A stretch of 9,835 bases of DNA from JALYZC01 sp035997675 (GCA_035997675.1 DASYIJ010000119.1:1-9835), one strand, 5' to 3'; positions 1-6,444 are shown, numbered from the stretch's first letter. Notes: generated from the sequence alone by a model not told the origin. Program-made: numbers and translations.

Positions 1-10
1 CGGGCGGCGG

Positions 11-2311
11 TTGCGCCTGTGGGTTGCGCTGTGTGGCGCCGTGCTGGCGTTCGTCTGCGTGCCCGCAGCGAGTGCCGGCGCCCAGCCGTCGTTCAGCGCC
101 CACGGCAGCGTGGAACAGGTCTACGTCACCGGACTGGCCCCGAACGCGCAGACGTCGCTGCTCAACGGCGCCGGTCGGACGGTCGCCACCCAGCAGGCCA
201 ACTCGTTAGGGGGCCTCCTGTTTCGCAACGTGACGCCGGGAAGCGGCTATCGCGTCCGTCCCGCCGGGGGAGGCGCCGAATCGGATCCGCTGACCGTGCT
301 CTCGACCCAGCCGGCCCCGCCGAGCACCCAGGTCTACGGCCAGACGATTCCCTCCAGCGGCTACGGCTACCTGACCACGCGCGACGGCACCAAGCTGTCC
401 ATCTACGTGCATCCGCCGCAGGACGTGGCGAATGCCGTCTCCTTGCCGGGCGGCATACGTCTCCCGCAGGTCGGCAACGGGCCCTACCCCACCCTGATCG
501 AGTACTCGGGCTACGGGTACGCGGACCCGGCCGGACCTCAGAGCGGGATCGCGATCCTCGCCAACCTGATGGGCTTCGCGGTGGTGGACGTCAACATGCG
601 CGGCACCGGCTGCTCGGCCGGTGCCTACGACTTCTTCGAGCCGCTGCAGAACCTCGACGGCTACGACGTCATCGAGACCATCGCGCGGCAGTCGTGGGCC
701 CTGCATCACAAGGTCGGGATGATGGGCATCTCCTACGGCGGGATCAGCCAGCTGTTCACCGCCCAGAACAACCCGCCGAGCCTGGCCGCCATTTCGCCGC
801 TCTCGGTGCTCGACGCCACGCAGACGACCCTCTATCCGGGCGGCATCCTGAACACGGGGTTCGCGGTGGCCTGGGCTCAGGAGCGAATCCACGACGCCGA
901 GCCGGCGTCACCCAACGGCGGGCAGGGCTGGGCCTACAAGCGCGTCCAGGGGGGCGATGAGACCTGCAAGGCGAACCAGGTGCTCCACGGCGAGGCGGCC
1001 AACCTCATGGCCAAGATCCGCGCCAACGATCACTACGTGCCAGCGGTCGCCGACCCGCTGGCGCCGATCACCTTCGTCCACAAGATCAACGTGCCGACGT
1101 TCATGGCCTGCCAGTTCACGGATGAGCAGACGGGCGGCCACTGTCCCGTCCTGGCCGAGCACTTCACCGGGACCCAGCGCAAATGGTTCACCTTCACCAA
1201 CGGCACTCACGTCGACTCGCTCGACCCCGAGACGTTCAACCGGTGGTACGACTTCCTCGAGCTCTACGTCGCCAGACAGCCGCCGATCCTGAACGCCGCG
1301 GCCATCCACGCCGCCGCGCCCGTGATCTACCAGGAGGCGATGGGCACAACGGGGGTGACGATGCCGCCCGACCCGATCCAGGCGCAGCCCACCTACTCCG
1401 GTGCGTTGGCGGCGTTCGAAGGGCTCAAGCCGATCCGCGTCCTCTTCGACAACGGTGCCGGCGGCCCGCAGGCGGGCGACCCGAGCCCCGCCTTCGAGCA
1501 GTCCTGGCCCAGCTTCCCGATTCCGGGCACCACCGCCCGATCGTGGTACCTCGCGAACGGCAGCGCGCTTCGCAACCGCCCACCCGCGCGGGCGGGGGCG
1601 GACTCGTTCACCTGGAACGCTCATGCCCGCCAACTGACCGACTTCCACGGCGACACCGCGTCTGGCTCCGGGGGCCTGTGGACGGCGTCCCCCGCGTATC
1701 AGTGGGTTCAGAACCCGGCGGGCAGCGCGGCGTCCTATCTGACCGGCCCCCTCAGTGGCAACACGACCGTCATCGGCGCCGGCGCCGTGCACGCCTGGGT
1801 CCGGTCCTCCACTCCAAATGTCGATCTTCAGGCAACGCTCACCGAGGTCAGGCCCGATGGCAAGGAGACCTTCGTGCAGAACGGCTGGGTGCGAGCCAAC
1901 GAGCGCAAGCTCGACCGTGCCAAGAGCACCCTGCTCGAGCCCGTCCTGAGCCTCAGGCAAGCCGATGTGTCGCCGCTGCCGCGCAACCGCTTCGTCGAGG
2001 TCACGATCCCGCTCTACTACGAGGGCCACGTCTACCGCGCCGGCTCGCGAATCCGGGTCACGATCACGGCCCCGAACGGCGACCAGCCCATTTGGTCGTT
2101 CGGCGAGACGAACCCGAACGGGACCGCCACGGTCTCGATCGCCCACTCCAAGCGGATGCGATCCAGGCTCCTGCTGCCGGTTGTGCCGGGCGTGGGCGTT
2201 CCCACCGGCCTCCCGCCATGTCCCGGTCTCAGGGGCGAGCCGTGCCGGGACTACCACCCGTTCGTGAACCGCACGGCGAGTCGTAGAGGGAAACCCAGGC
2301 CGCGCGCCTGA
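11..2311 (+). CDS. Secreted CocE/NonD-family alpha/beta hydrolase (X-Pro dipeptidyl-peptidase S15-like)
   Basis: Serine hydrolase of the cocaine-esterase/glutaryl-acylase/PepX group; these cleave ester or amide bonds, and the substrate is not predictable here. The N-terminus reads as a Sec signal peptide: hydrophobic residues 2-19, likely cleavage after an Ala-rich segment near 20-24. Residues about 28-110 form a beta-rich leader domain, and the hydrolase core starts at the 'TTRDGTKLSIYVHPP' stretch. Family landmarks are MRGTGCSAG (196-204), the nucleophile elbow GISYGG with Ser241, and candidate acid and base Asp371 and His400 (NGTH). From about 500 to 735 lies a PepX_C-type beta-jelly-roll (HAWVRSS near 594; 'RFVEVTIPLYYEGHVYRAGSRI'-like strands). 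Extra cysteines (201, 319, 367, 378, plus a C-terminal pair) suit an exported protein with disulfides. The TTG at 11 is the first start in the window, but the frame is open to the edge, so the true start may lie upstream. At 766 aa it is longer than cocaine esterase because of the leader domain and signal peptide. Confidence 0.9.
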   Translation: MRLWVALCGAVLAFVCVPAASAGAQPSFSAHGSVEQVYVTGLAPNAQTSLLNGAGRTVATQQANSLGGLLFRNVTPGSGYRVRPAGGGAESDPLTVLSTQPAPPSTQVYGQTIPSSGYGYLTTRDGTKLSIYVHPPQDVANAVSLPGGIRLPQVGNGPYPTLIEYSGYGYADPAGPQSGIAILANLMGFAVVDVNMRGTGCSAGAYDFFEPLQNLDGYDVIETIARQSWALHHKVGMMGISYGGISQLFTAQNNPPSLAAISPLSVLDATQTTLYPGGILNTGFAVAWAQERIHDAEPASPNGGQGWAYKRVQGGDETCKANQVLHGEAANLMAKIRANDHYVPAVADPLAPITFVHKINVPTFMACQFTDEQTGGHCPVLAEHFTGTQRKWFTFTNGTHVDSLDPETFNRWYDFLELYVARQPPILNAAAIHAAAPVIYQEAMGTTGVTMPPDPIQAQPTYSGALAAFEGLKPIRVLFDNGAGGPQAGDPSPAFEQSWPSFPIPGTTARSWYLANGSALRNRPPARAGADSFTWNAHARQLTDFHGDTASGSGGLWTASPAYQWVQNPAGSAASYLTGPLSGNTTVIGAGAVHAWVRSSTPNVDLQATLTEVRPDGKETFVQNGWVRANERKLDRAKSTLLEPVLSLRQADVSPLPRNRFVEVTIPLYYEGHVYRAGSRIRVTITAPNGDQPIWSFGETNPNGTATVSIAHSKRMRSRLLLPVVPGVGVPTGLPPCPGLRGEPCRDYHPFVNRTASRRGKPRPRA

Positions 2312-2324
2312 CCGAGAGCGCCCG

Positions 2325-2347
2325 GCGCCGGCGCGAATCGCCGGCGC
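2325..2347. terminator. GC-rich perfect hairpin between convergent genes; candidate bidirectional terminator
   Basis: GCGCCGGCG (2325-2333) and CGCCGGCGC (2339-2347) are exact reverse complements around the loop CGAAT. The 9-bp all-GC stem lies 13 nt after the hydrolase stop and 12 nt after the stop of the converging minus-strand gene. That is where a shared terminator is expected. There is no T-tract on either side, so intrinsic termination would be of the actinobacterial T-less kind, or the hairpin may only protect 3' ends. Position and symmetry are seen; function is inferred. Confidence 0.55.
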
Positions 2348-2359
2348 GGCGAGTCGATG

Positions 2360-2644
2360 TCAGGGCCGGGCGATCGCTGCGCGTCGACCACGGCGGCACA
2401 CCAGATGGTCGCGGTGCCGCCAGTGGCAGCTGTAGCCGCGGACGCGGCAGCCGAACGGAATGCAGACGCTGAGGTCGGTGGCCTGCCAGGCGGCGACCTC
2501 GGTCCGAGCCTCCGAGCAGGAGATGTGTCGTGCGGAGACCTCCCACCCGCCGACCTTGCCGCAGCTATGTCGGCGAGCCGAGGCCTGCGGGACGGATACG
2601 AGCAGCCCAGCCAGAGCGAGCATGAGCACAACCCGTTTGGCCAT
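2360..2644 (-). CDS. Small secreted cysteine-rich protein, function unknown
   Basis: A 94-residue protein. It has a clear signal peptide: MAKR, hydrophobic core 5-18, and an A-S-A cleavage site at 21-23. The mature part is about 71 residues, strongly basic, with six cysteines at 28, 43, 61, 66, 73 and 83, enough for three disulfides. The pattern of an early Cys-Gly, an 'ISC..AR' helix start near 41-47, then a 'GYSC..R....VCRRG' ending resembles small exported proteins I recall as common in Solirubrobacterales-type genomes and annotated as hypothetical. It ends in a basic RRGRR tail. The ATG at 2644 is supported by a TAGCCT box 6 nt upstream and by the signal peptide beginning immediately. No Shine-Dalgarno sequence is visible. 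No enzymatic motif is seen; a structural, inhibitory or envelope-binding role is possible but unproven. Confidence 0.75.
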   Translation of the reverse strand: MAKRVVLMLALAGLLVSVPQASARRHSCGKVGGWEVSARHISCSEARTEVAAWQATDLSVCIPFGCRVRGYSCHWRHRDHLVCRRGRRAAIARP

Positions 2645-2650
2645 GGCGCA

Positions 2651-2656
2651 AGGCTA
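2651..2656 (-). promoter_or_regulatory. Putative -10 box for leaderless transcription of the cysteine-rich protein gene
   Basis: On the minus strand TAGCCT is followed by 6 nt (TGCGCC) and then the ATG at 2644. TANNNT is the usual actinobacterial -10 form, with transcription starting about 6-7 nt downstream, so the transcript would begin at or next to the A of ATG. No SD-like sequence is present. No convincing -35 is seen. Confidence 0.45.
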
Positions 2657-2679
2657 ACGCGCCTCGGTGGGCGAGGTGC

Positions 2680-2976
2680 TTACGCCGGCGGGCTGACCTC
2701 GAGCTCGAGCTTCACCTCGCTCATGTCGACGGATGCGCGCGTGCCAGGCGTTTCGGAGGCATCCATTGCGCTCAACGCCTCGGCACCTGTGCGCATGTCC
2801 TCCTCCGAGTCGAAGTACTGGAGGACCACCGCCGTTCCCTGAGCTTCGTCGACCAGGATCTTGAGGCCGGTGGAGGGCACACCGGGGGGCGGTCCGCCGG
2901 ACTCCTCGATGCGGGCGAGAAGCGCCTCGACCCGCTCGGGGCTCACGTCGGTGAATCTGACGACACGTACATGCAT
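2680..2976 (-). CDS. Dimeric alpha/beta-barrel-like small protein (ABM/Dabb-type fold), function unknown
   Basis: A 98-residue cytoplasmic protein with no signal peptide or cysteines. The order is: first strand MHVRVVRFTDV; helix SPERVEALLARIEES; strand GLKILVDEAQGTAVVLQYFD; helix SEEDMRTGAEALSAM; and a closing strand VDMSEVKLELEVS. This beta-alpha-beta-beta-alpha-beta arrangement, with the 'aVVLqYFdSEEDMR' step, is typical of ferredoxin-like dimeric barrels such as antibiotic-biosynthesis-monooxygenase or Dabb relatives. No catalytic residues stand out, and many relatives are of unknown function. The ATG at 2976 is preceded by AAGGGG at 2985-2990 with an 8-nt gap, which fixes the start. The gene lies 35 nt upstream of the cysteine-rich protein gene. 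Fold assignment is from pattern recognition and is moderately sure; function is not known. Confidence 0.75.
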   Translation of the reverse strand: MHVRVVRFTDVSPERVEALLARIEESGGPPPGVPSTGLKILVDEAQGTAVVLQYFDSEEDMRTGAEALSAMDASETPGTRASVDMSEVKLELEVSPPA

Positions 2977-2984
2977 GGCAGCAG

Positions 2985-2990
2985 CCCCTT
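2985..2990 (-). promoter_or_regulatory. Ribosome binding site AAGGGG of the alpha/beta-barrel gene
   Basis: Minus-strand AAGGGG lies 8 nt before the ATG at 2976. It is the clearest SD-type site among the small minus-strand genes and contrasts with neighbours that appear leaderless. It decides the start codon. Confidence 0.6.
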
Positions 2991-3006
2991 GGCTCGTGGA
3001 GAGACG

Positions 3007-3012
3007 ACCATA
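3007..3012 (-). promoter_or_regulatory. Putative -10 box (TATGGT) for the alpha/beta-barrel gene
   Basis: Minus-strand TATGGT fits TANNNT. A start about 7 nt downstream, near position 3000, would give a roughly 24-nt 5' UTR carrying the AAGGGG site, a consistent leadered arrangement. The expected -35 region (around 3030-3035) has no good consensus but is covered by a tandem decamer repeat. Confidence 0.35.
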
Positions 3013-3023
3013 CCGCCCGAACT

Positions 3024-3043
3024 CGGTCCGATTCGGTTCGATT
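3024..3043. repeat. Tandem 10-bp direct repeat (CGGTYCGATT x2), possible operator
   Basis: CGGTCCGATT (3024-3033) is followed without a gap by CGGTTCGATT (3034-3043), differing at one position. The 10-bp period is about one helical turn, so both copies face the same side of the DNA. The repeat lies in the gap between two minus-strand genes and covers the expected -35 region of the alpha/beta-barrel gene promoter. It is also relatively AT-rich for this window. Regulator binding is inference. Confidence 0.4.
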
Positions 3044-3075
3044 CGTCGGTAGCTGGCCGTCGGCCGAGGAGCGCG

Positions 3076-3534
3076 CTAGCGGCCCAGCGTCCGCACGACC
3101 TCGCGGGCCCGCGCCCGCACGTCGCCGAGCAGTCCTCGCACGTCCGTGAGGCCCGCCCGCAGATCGGCGTCGCCGACCTCGACCGGCAGCATCGAATCCT
3201 GGAGCGATGAGAGGGCGCCGTCCGCCCGGTCGGTCGCATTGACCGCGCTCTCGATGAACCCCTTCGGGCCGCTCGACGGCAGGCCGGGAGGCTGTGACTC
3301 GAATGTCCGGCCGCTCAGTTCGTGGCGGGCCACGAACGTCGCGTACGTCCGCTTCGCCCGGCCGTAGGCGACCTGGACCGGGCCGAAGAGCTCGTCCTCG
3401 AGCCGATCGGCGTTGACCTCGTCGAGCTGCTCGTACGCCGCGCCCAGCGCGGCGAGCGCGAGTCCGATGTCGTCGGTTGCCCCCGCCAGGGTGTCGAGCA
3501 GCTCCTGCTGCCCCTCCGCGGTCGTGTATGCCAT
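3076..3534 (-). CDS. All-helical cytoplasmic protein of unknown function
   Basis: A 152-residue protein with no cysteine, tryptophan, signal peptide or membrane segment. The sequence is mostly amphipathic helix: an N-terminal pair (about 5-70, ending in AYGRAKRTYATFVARHE), a flexible Pro/Gly/Ser linker (about 76-92, QPPGLPSSGPKG), then a further helical region (about 93-152) with a leucine-rich, arginine-rich end (LLGDVRARAREVVRTLGR). It looks like a helical bundle or coiled-coil-forming protein. I do not recognise the family. The frame stays open to 3696, but the ATG at 3534 is preferred. The upstream extension is low-complexity, arginine-rich and reads across the divergent promoter region. 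A TACCCT box lies 7 nt before this ATG, with a weak GGAG 3 nt before it. Confidence 0.75.
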   Translation of the reverse strand: MAYTTAEGQQELLDTLAGATDDIGLALAALGAAYEQLDEVNADRLEDELFGPVQVAYGRAKRTYATFVARHELSGRTFESQPPGLPSSGPKGFIESAVNATDRADGALSSLQDSMLPVEVGDADLRAGLTDVRGLLGDVRARAREVVRTLGR

Positions 3535-3541
3535 GCACTCC

Positions 3542-3547
3542 AGGGTA
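3542..3547 (-). promoter_or_regulatory. Putative -10 box for leaderless transcription of the helical protein gene
   Basis: Minus-strand TACCCT is followed by 7 nt and the ATG at 3534. The same arrangement (TANNNT, 6-7 nt, start codon) recurs at 2651, 3574 and 6445. The spacing would place the transcription start at or within a base of the start codon. Confidence 0.45.
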
Positions 3548-3556
3548 GTTGCGGGT

Positions 3557-3568
3557 GCGAGGCCTCGC
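3557..3568. promoter_or_regulatory. Perfect 12-bp palindrome between divergent -10 boxes; candidate operator
   Basis: GCGAGGCCTCGC is its own reverse complement; one mismatch outward, two further base pairs extend it to an imperfect 16-bp dyad (3554-3571). Its centre is about 2 bp from the midpoint between the minus-strand TACCCT and the plus-strand TACCGT. A dimeric regulator bound here would cover the -35 regions of both promoters. Short GC palindromes also occur by chance in such DNA, so the position is the main argument. Confidence 0.4.
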
Positions 3569-3573
3569 CCCGC

Positions 3574-3579
3574 TACCGT
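3574..3579 (+). promoter_or_regulatory. Putative -10 box of the propeller/membrane-protein operon
   Basis: TACCGT is followed by GCTGGC and an ATG at 3586, giving the 6-nt spacing seen at the other leaderless-type sites. A TTGCGG at 3549-3554 is a weak -35 candidate at a long 19-bp spacing. Transcription from here would give the double-propeller gene a leader of about 81 nt. Confidence 0.4.
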
Positions 3580-3585
3580 GCTGGC

Positions 3586-3636
3586 ATGCAGGAACGCTCG
3601 GTTGTCGAGTCGACGACCGGGCGCTCGTCCTTGTAG
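3586..3636 (+). CDS. Possible 16-codon leader ORF upstream of the double-propeller gene
   Basis: ATG at 3586 to TAG at 3634-3636 encodes MQERSVVESTTGRSSL. It stands 6 nt after a TANNNT box, exactly where a leaderless start is predicted, and its stop lies 30 nt before the ATG of the next gene. The peptide has no run of a single amino acid that would suggest classical attenuation. It may be a translated leader that couples to or shields the downstream start, or a chance ORF in the 5' UTR. No homology evidence is available. Confidence 0.25.
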   Translation: MQERSVVESTTGRSSL

Positions 3637-3666
3637 GGCCATACGAGGCGATCGAGTGCCATCGAC

Positions 3667-5694
3667 ATGCCCAGGCCCCCAATTCTCACCTCTCACCGGC
3701 CGCCGCGCAGGCGCCGGTCCCGGCGCGTCGCAATCGCGGCGGTGCTCGCCGGCGTCGCCGGCGCCGCGATCGCCGTACTGCTGCTCAGCCAGTCAGGGGG
3801 GAGGTCGACGTCGGTCGGCTCCCGTCCAGCCGTACCGCCGCAGATCCACCGGGTCTCCGCCCCGCCGCAGTTGGTCGCCCGCGGCCTCGGGACCCTGGGG
3901 TCGCCCGTCGAGGCCGCGGCGGCGGCCTTGGTCGACCCGCATCGGACGGTCCTGGTCGGCGGCCTGAGCCCGACGGGCGCCTCCCGCAGCGAGGTCACGT
4001 TCCTGCGCGACGGCGCCGTCGCCGGACACGGCACCCTTCCGGCGGCGCTGCACGACGCGGCGGCCGGCGCGCTGGGCGGTCGCGTGTACCTGTTCGGCGG
4101 CGGCGACGTCGCCTCGACCGACCGGATCCTGCAGGTCGGAGCCTCGGGCGCGGTCGCGTCGCCGGCGGGCCACCTGCCCCAACCGCGATCCGACCTCGCG
4201 AGCGCGGTGGTCGGCGACACCGCCTACCTCGTCGGCGGCTTCACGGGCACGCAACCGCTGGCGACGATCCTCCGGTGGCGCCCGGGAGGCCCCGCGCGTG
4301 TCGTGGCCCGGCTCCCGCGCCCCCTGCGCTACAGCGCGGTGGCGGCGGTTGGGTCTCGGGTCGTCATCGCGGGCGGCACCGACGGCCAGCGCAGCAGTCG
4401 CGACGTCTACCTCTTCGACACCAGCACTCGGGCCCTGCGACGGATCGGCCGCCTGCCGCTGCCCCTGAGCCACGCCGCCGCCGCGAGCTACGCCGGCTAC
4501 GTGTACGTCATCGGAGGGCGGACCGACCAGGGCCGGCCGAGCCGCGAGATCCTCGCCGTCGACACAAACACGGGTCGCGTGACCCGCGCCGGGATGCTGC
4601 CCGACGGCCTCGCCGACCCGGCGGCCGTGGGCCGCCCGGGGGACATCCTCGTCGCCGGCGGGCGCAGCGCCGCGGGAGCGCGGCCGGACATCCTCTCGCT
4701 CGGGGCACGCCGCGGCGGATCGGCGTCGCCGCCGCCCGCCGTTCTGCGCGCCGGCTCGGACCCGCGTGTGCTGCCGGGCAACATCCTGATCGCCGACCGC
4801 GGGAACAACCGGCTGCTCGAGGTGAGCCCGCGCGGCGCGATCGTGTGGCGGTTCCCGCGCCCGGGCGACTTGCGCCACGGCGAGCACTTTCGCGTCCCCG
4901 ACGACGCGTTCTTCAGCCGGGACGGTCGCCTGATCTACGCGACGCAGGAGGACGACTTCACGATCAGCGTGATCGACGTGGCCCGTCACCGCATCGTGTA
5001 CCGGTACGGGAAATCCGGCGAGCCAGGCTTCGGCGCCAACCGGCTGCACAATCCCGACGACGCCCTGCCTCTCCCCGACGGCTCCATCATCGCCGCGGAC
5101 ATCAAGAACTGCCGCGTGGTCAGGATCGACCCGCACCATCATCGAGCCCGCGCGGTCGCGGGCGGGGTCGGCCGTTGCGACCACGCGCCGCCGGCGGCCC
5201 TGGGGAGCCCGAACGGCGCCTTCCCCCTGCGCGACGGCGGCACGGTCATCACCGAGATCACGGGCGACTGGGCCGACGTGCTCGATCGAAAGGGACATCT
5301 CCGGGCGGCGGTCCATCCGCCCGGCTTCACCTATCCCTCCGACACGAACGAGATCAGCCGCGGCCTCTATCTCAGCGCGGACTACACGATCCCGGGGGCC
5401 GTCGAGGCCTTCGACCAGCGCGGAGCGCTGCGCTGGCGCTTCGCGCCCAGCGGCCGGGACGCGCTTGCGCAGCCGTCCCTCGCGCTTCCGCTACCCAACG
5501 GCGACGTCCTTGCCAATGACGACGCCAACCACCGCGTGATCGTTATCGATCCGCGCCGGCACCGCATCGTCTGGCAGTACGGGCGGACGGGGAAGTCGGG
5601 GCGCGGCGCGGGACTCCTGAATACTCCCGATGGCGTCGATCTGGCGCCACCACATCAGCTGACCCGCATCGCCGGTCGCTGGCATGTCCCCTGA
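3667..5694 (+). CDS. Membrane-anchored double beta-propeller protein (kelch-like plus NHL/PQQ-like)
   Basis: A 675-residue protein. It has a short basic N-terminus (PPRRRRSRR, 12-20) and one membrane span at about 21-41, so the rest should face outward. Residues about 60-345 form a kelch-type propeller: six beta-strand/GG repeats are visible (VLVGGL near 95-100, VYLFGGG, AYLVGGF, VVIAGG, VYVIGG, ILVAGG near 327-332). A Ser/Pro-rich linker leads to a second propeller (about 370-665) with NHL/arylsulfotransferase-like blades such as ILIADRGNNRLLEVSPRG, SIIAADIKNCRVVRID and VLANDDANHRVIVIDP. The phrase 'YG..G..G.G...L..PD' occurs twice. No catalytic site is evident, and a binding, scaffold or sensor role is inferred. 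The start is fixed: an in-frame TAG at 3634 bounds the ORF and ATG 3667 is the only later candidate. No good SD is seen. Its end overlaps the next gene by 11 nt. Confidence 0.85.
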   Translation: MPRPPILTSHRPPRRRRSRRVAIAAVLAGVAGAAIAVLLLSQSGGRSTSVGSRPAVPPQIHRVSAPPQLVARGLGTLGSPVEAAAAALVDPHRTVLVGGLSPTGASRSEVTFLRDGAVAGHGTLPAALHDAAAGALGGRVYLFGGGDVASTDRILQVGASGAVASPAGHLPQPRSDLASAVVGDTAYLVGGFTGTQPLATILRWRPGGPARVVARLPRPLRYSAVAAVGSRVVIAGGTDGQRSSRDVYLFDTSTRALRRIGRLPLPLSHAAAASYAGYVYVIGGRTDQGRPSREILAVDTNTGRVTRAGMLPDGLADPAAVGRPGDILVAGGRSAAGARPDILSLGARRGGSASPPPAVLRAGSDPRVLPGNILIADRGNNRLLEVSPRGAIVWRFPRPGDLRHGEHFRVPDDAFFSRDGRLIYATQEDDFTISVIDVARHRIVYRYGKSGEPGFGANRLHNPDDALPLPDGSIIAADIKNCRVVRIDPHHHRARAVAGGVGRCDHAPPAALGSPNGAFPLRDGGTVITEITGDWADVLDRKGHLRAAVHPPGFTYPSDTNEISRGLYLSADYTIPGAVEAFDQRGALRWRFAPSGRDALAQPSLALPLPNGDVLANDDANHRVIVIDPRRHRIVWQYGRTGKSGRGAGLLNTPDGVDLAPPHQLTRIAGRWHVP

Positions 5695-6382
5695 CAGGAA
5701 CACGTCCCGCCGCCTGGAGCTCGAGACCAAGCGTCTCCGCGACCGCCTCGAGGGCGGCGACCCGCTCTGGCCGGCCCAGCTGGCGGTCGGGGCGGCCATC
5801 GCGCTCCACCTGACGCTGTCGCAGAAGATCGTCATCGGCCCCAAGCTGCTCGTGCCCATCGTCGAGGCGGTGCTGCTCCTGCTCCTCGTTGTTATCGCCC
5901 CGTCGCGCGCCGGCACGCGTTCGCCCCGGGTTCGGCGGTTCGCGTTGCTCGTCATCGGCCTCGTGACCCTCACGAACGTCGTGTCGCTCGTCCTGCTGGT
6001 CCACTTCCTGATCAACGGGGGCAAGGCCGGCGGCCACAGCCTGATCCTGTCGGGCGTGGTCCTGTGGGTCACCAACGTGCTGCTCTTCGCCGTCTGGTAC
6101 TGGGAGATGGATCGCGGCGGCCCGGTGGAGCGCCACCAGAATCCCCACGCCTGGCCGGACTTCCAGTTCCCGCAGATGGAGAACCCGCAGTTCGCCCCAA
6201 AGGGCTGGATGCCGGGATTTCTCGACTACCTCTACACGTCCCTGACCAACGCCACGGCGTTCAGCCCCACCGACACCATGCCGCTGACGCAGACCGCCAA
6301 GATCATCATGGGCGTCCAGGGCGTGTCCGCGCTGGTGACCGTCGGGCTGGTCGTCGCGCGAGCCGTGAACATCCTGGGCTGA
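5684..6382 (+). CDS. Multi-pass membrane protein with pore-loop-like C-terminal segment, function unknown
   Basis: A 232-residue protein. A charged, helical cytoplasmic N-terminus (LELETKRLRDRLEGG) precedes hydrophobic spans at about 28-46, 52-73, 85-108 and 117-138, and a last one at about 206-230. Between the fourth and last spans lies a conserved-looking loop (WYWEMDRGGP, then PDFQFPQMENP), followed by SLTNATAFSPTDTMPLT at 186-202. An amphipathic pore-helix-like stretch, a short Ser/Thr/Pro loop and a closing span recall the two-span pore module of ion channels, but no GYG-type selectivity filter is present. I recall this 'AFSPTDTMPLT' family as uncharacterised actinobacterial membrane proteins. 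The ATG lies inside the end of the propeller gene, so translation is probably coupled, and the two products may work together. The channel idea is inference. Confidence 0.8.
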   Translation: MSPDRNTSRRLELETKRLRDRLEGGDPLWPAQLAVGAAIALHLTLSQKIVIGPKLLVPIVEAVLLLLLVVIAPSRAGTRSPRVRRFALLVIGLVTLTNVVSLVLLVHFLINGGKAGGHSLILSGVVLWVTNVLLFAVWYWEMDRGGPVERHQNPHAWPDFQFPQMENPQFAPKGWMPGFLDYLYTSLTNATAFSPTDTMPLTQTAKIIMGVQGVSALVTVGLVVARAVNILG

Positions 6383-6444
6383 GCGCCCCGAGGCACCCGT
6401 AGCCGCGCGTACCATCGCGGTGGCGAGCGGCCTGGCCCTCCGGT

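Noticed and set aside
908..2257. Long antisense open frame (449 codons) opposite the hydrolase
   Set aside because: Its translation is Arg/Gly/Val-rich low-complexity sequence typical of shadow frames in high-GC DNA; the plus strand has clear family motifs.
2659..2679. Hairpin CCTCG/CGAGG between two minus-strand genes as a terminator
   Set aside because: Only five contiguous pairs on the transcribed strand, then an A-C mismatch, and no T-tract. It lies just upstream of a predicted -10 box, so termination cannot be claimed.
3055..3065. GGCC-GTC-GGCC inverted repeat after the helical-protein gene
   Set aside because: A four-bp stem is too short to support a terminator or operator call.
3535..3696. 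54-residue N-terminal extension of the helical protein (start at 3696)
   Set aside because: It would run through the divergent promoter region and into the propeller gene start; the sequence is low-complexity and the ATG at 3534 has promoter and helix support.
3549..5519. 656-codon plus-strand frame overlapping the double-propeller gene
   Set aside because: Arg/Pro-rich translation with no motifs; the frame starting at 3667 has a membrane anchor and propeller repeats.
6403..6420. CCGCG/CGCGG hairpin after the membrane-protein gene as a terminator
   Set aside because: A five-bp stem with an 8-nt loop is common by chance in GC-rich DNA and no T-tract follows.
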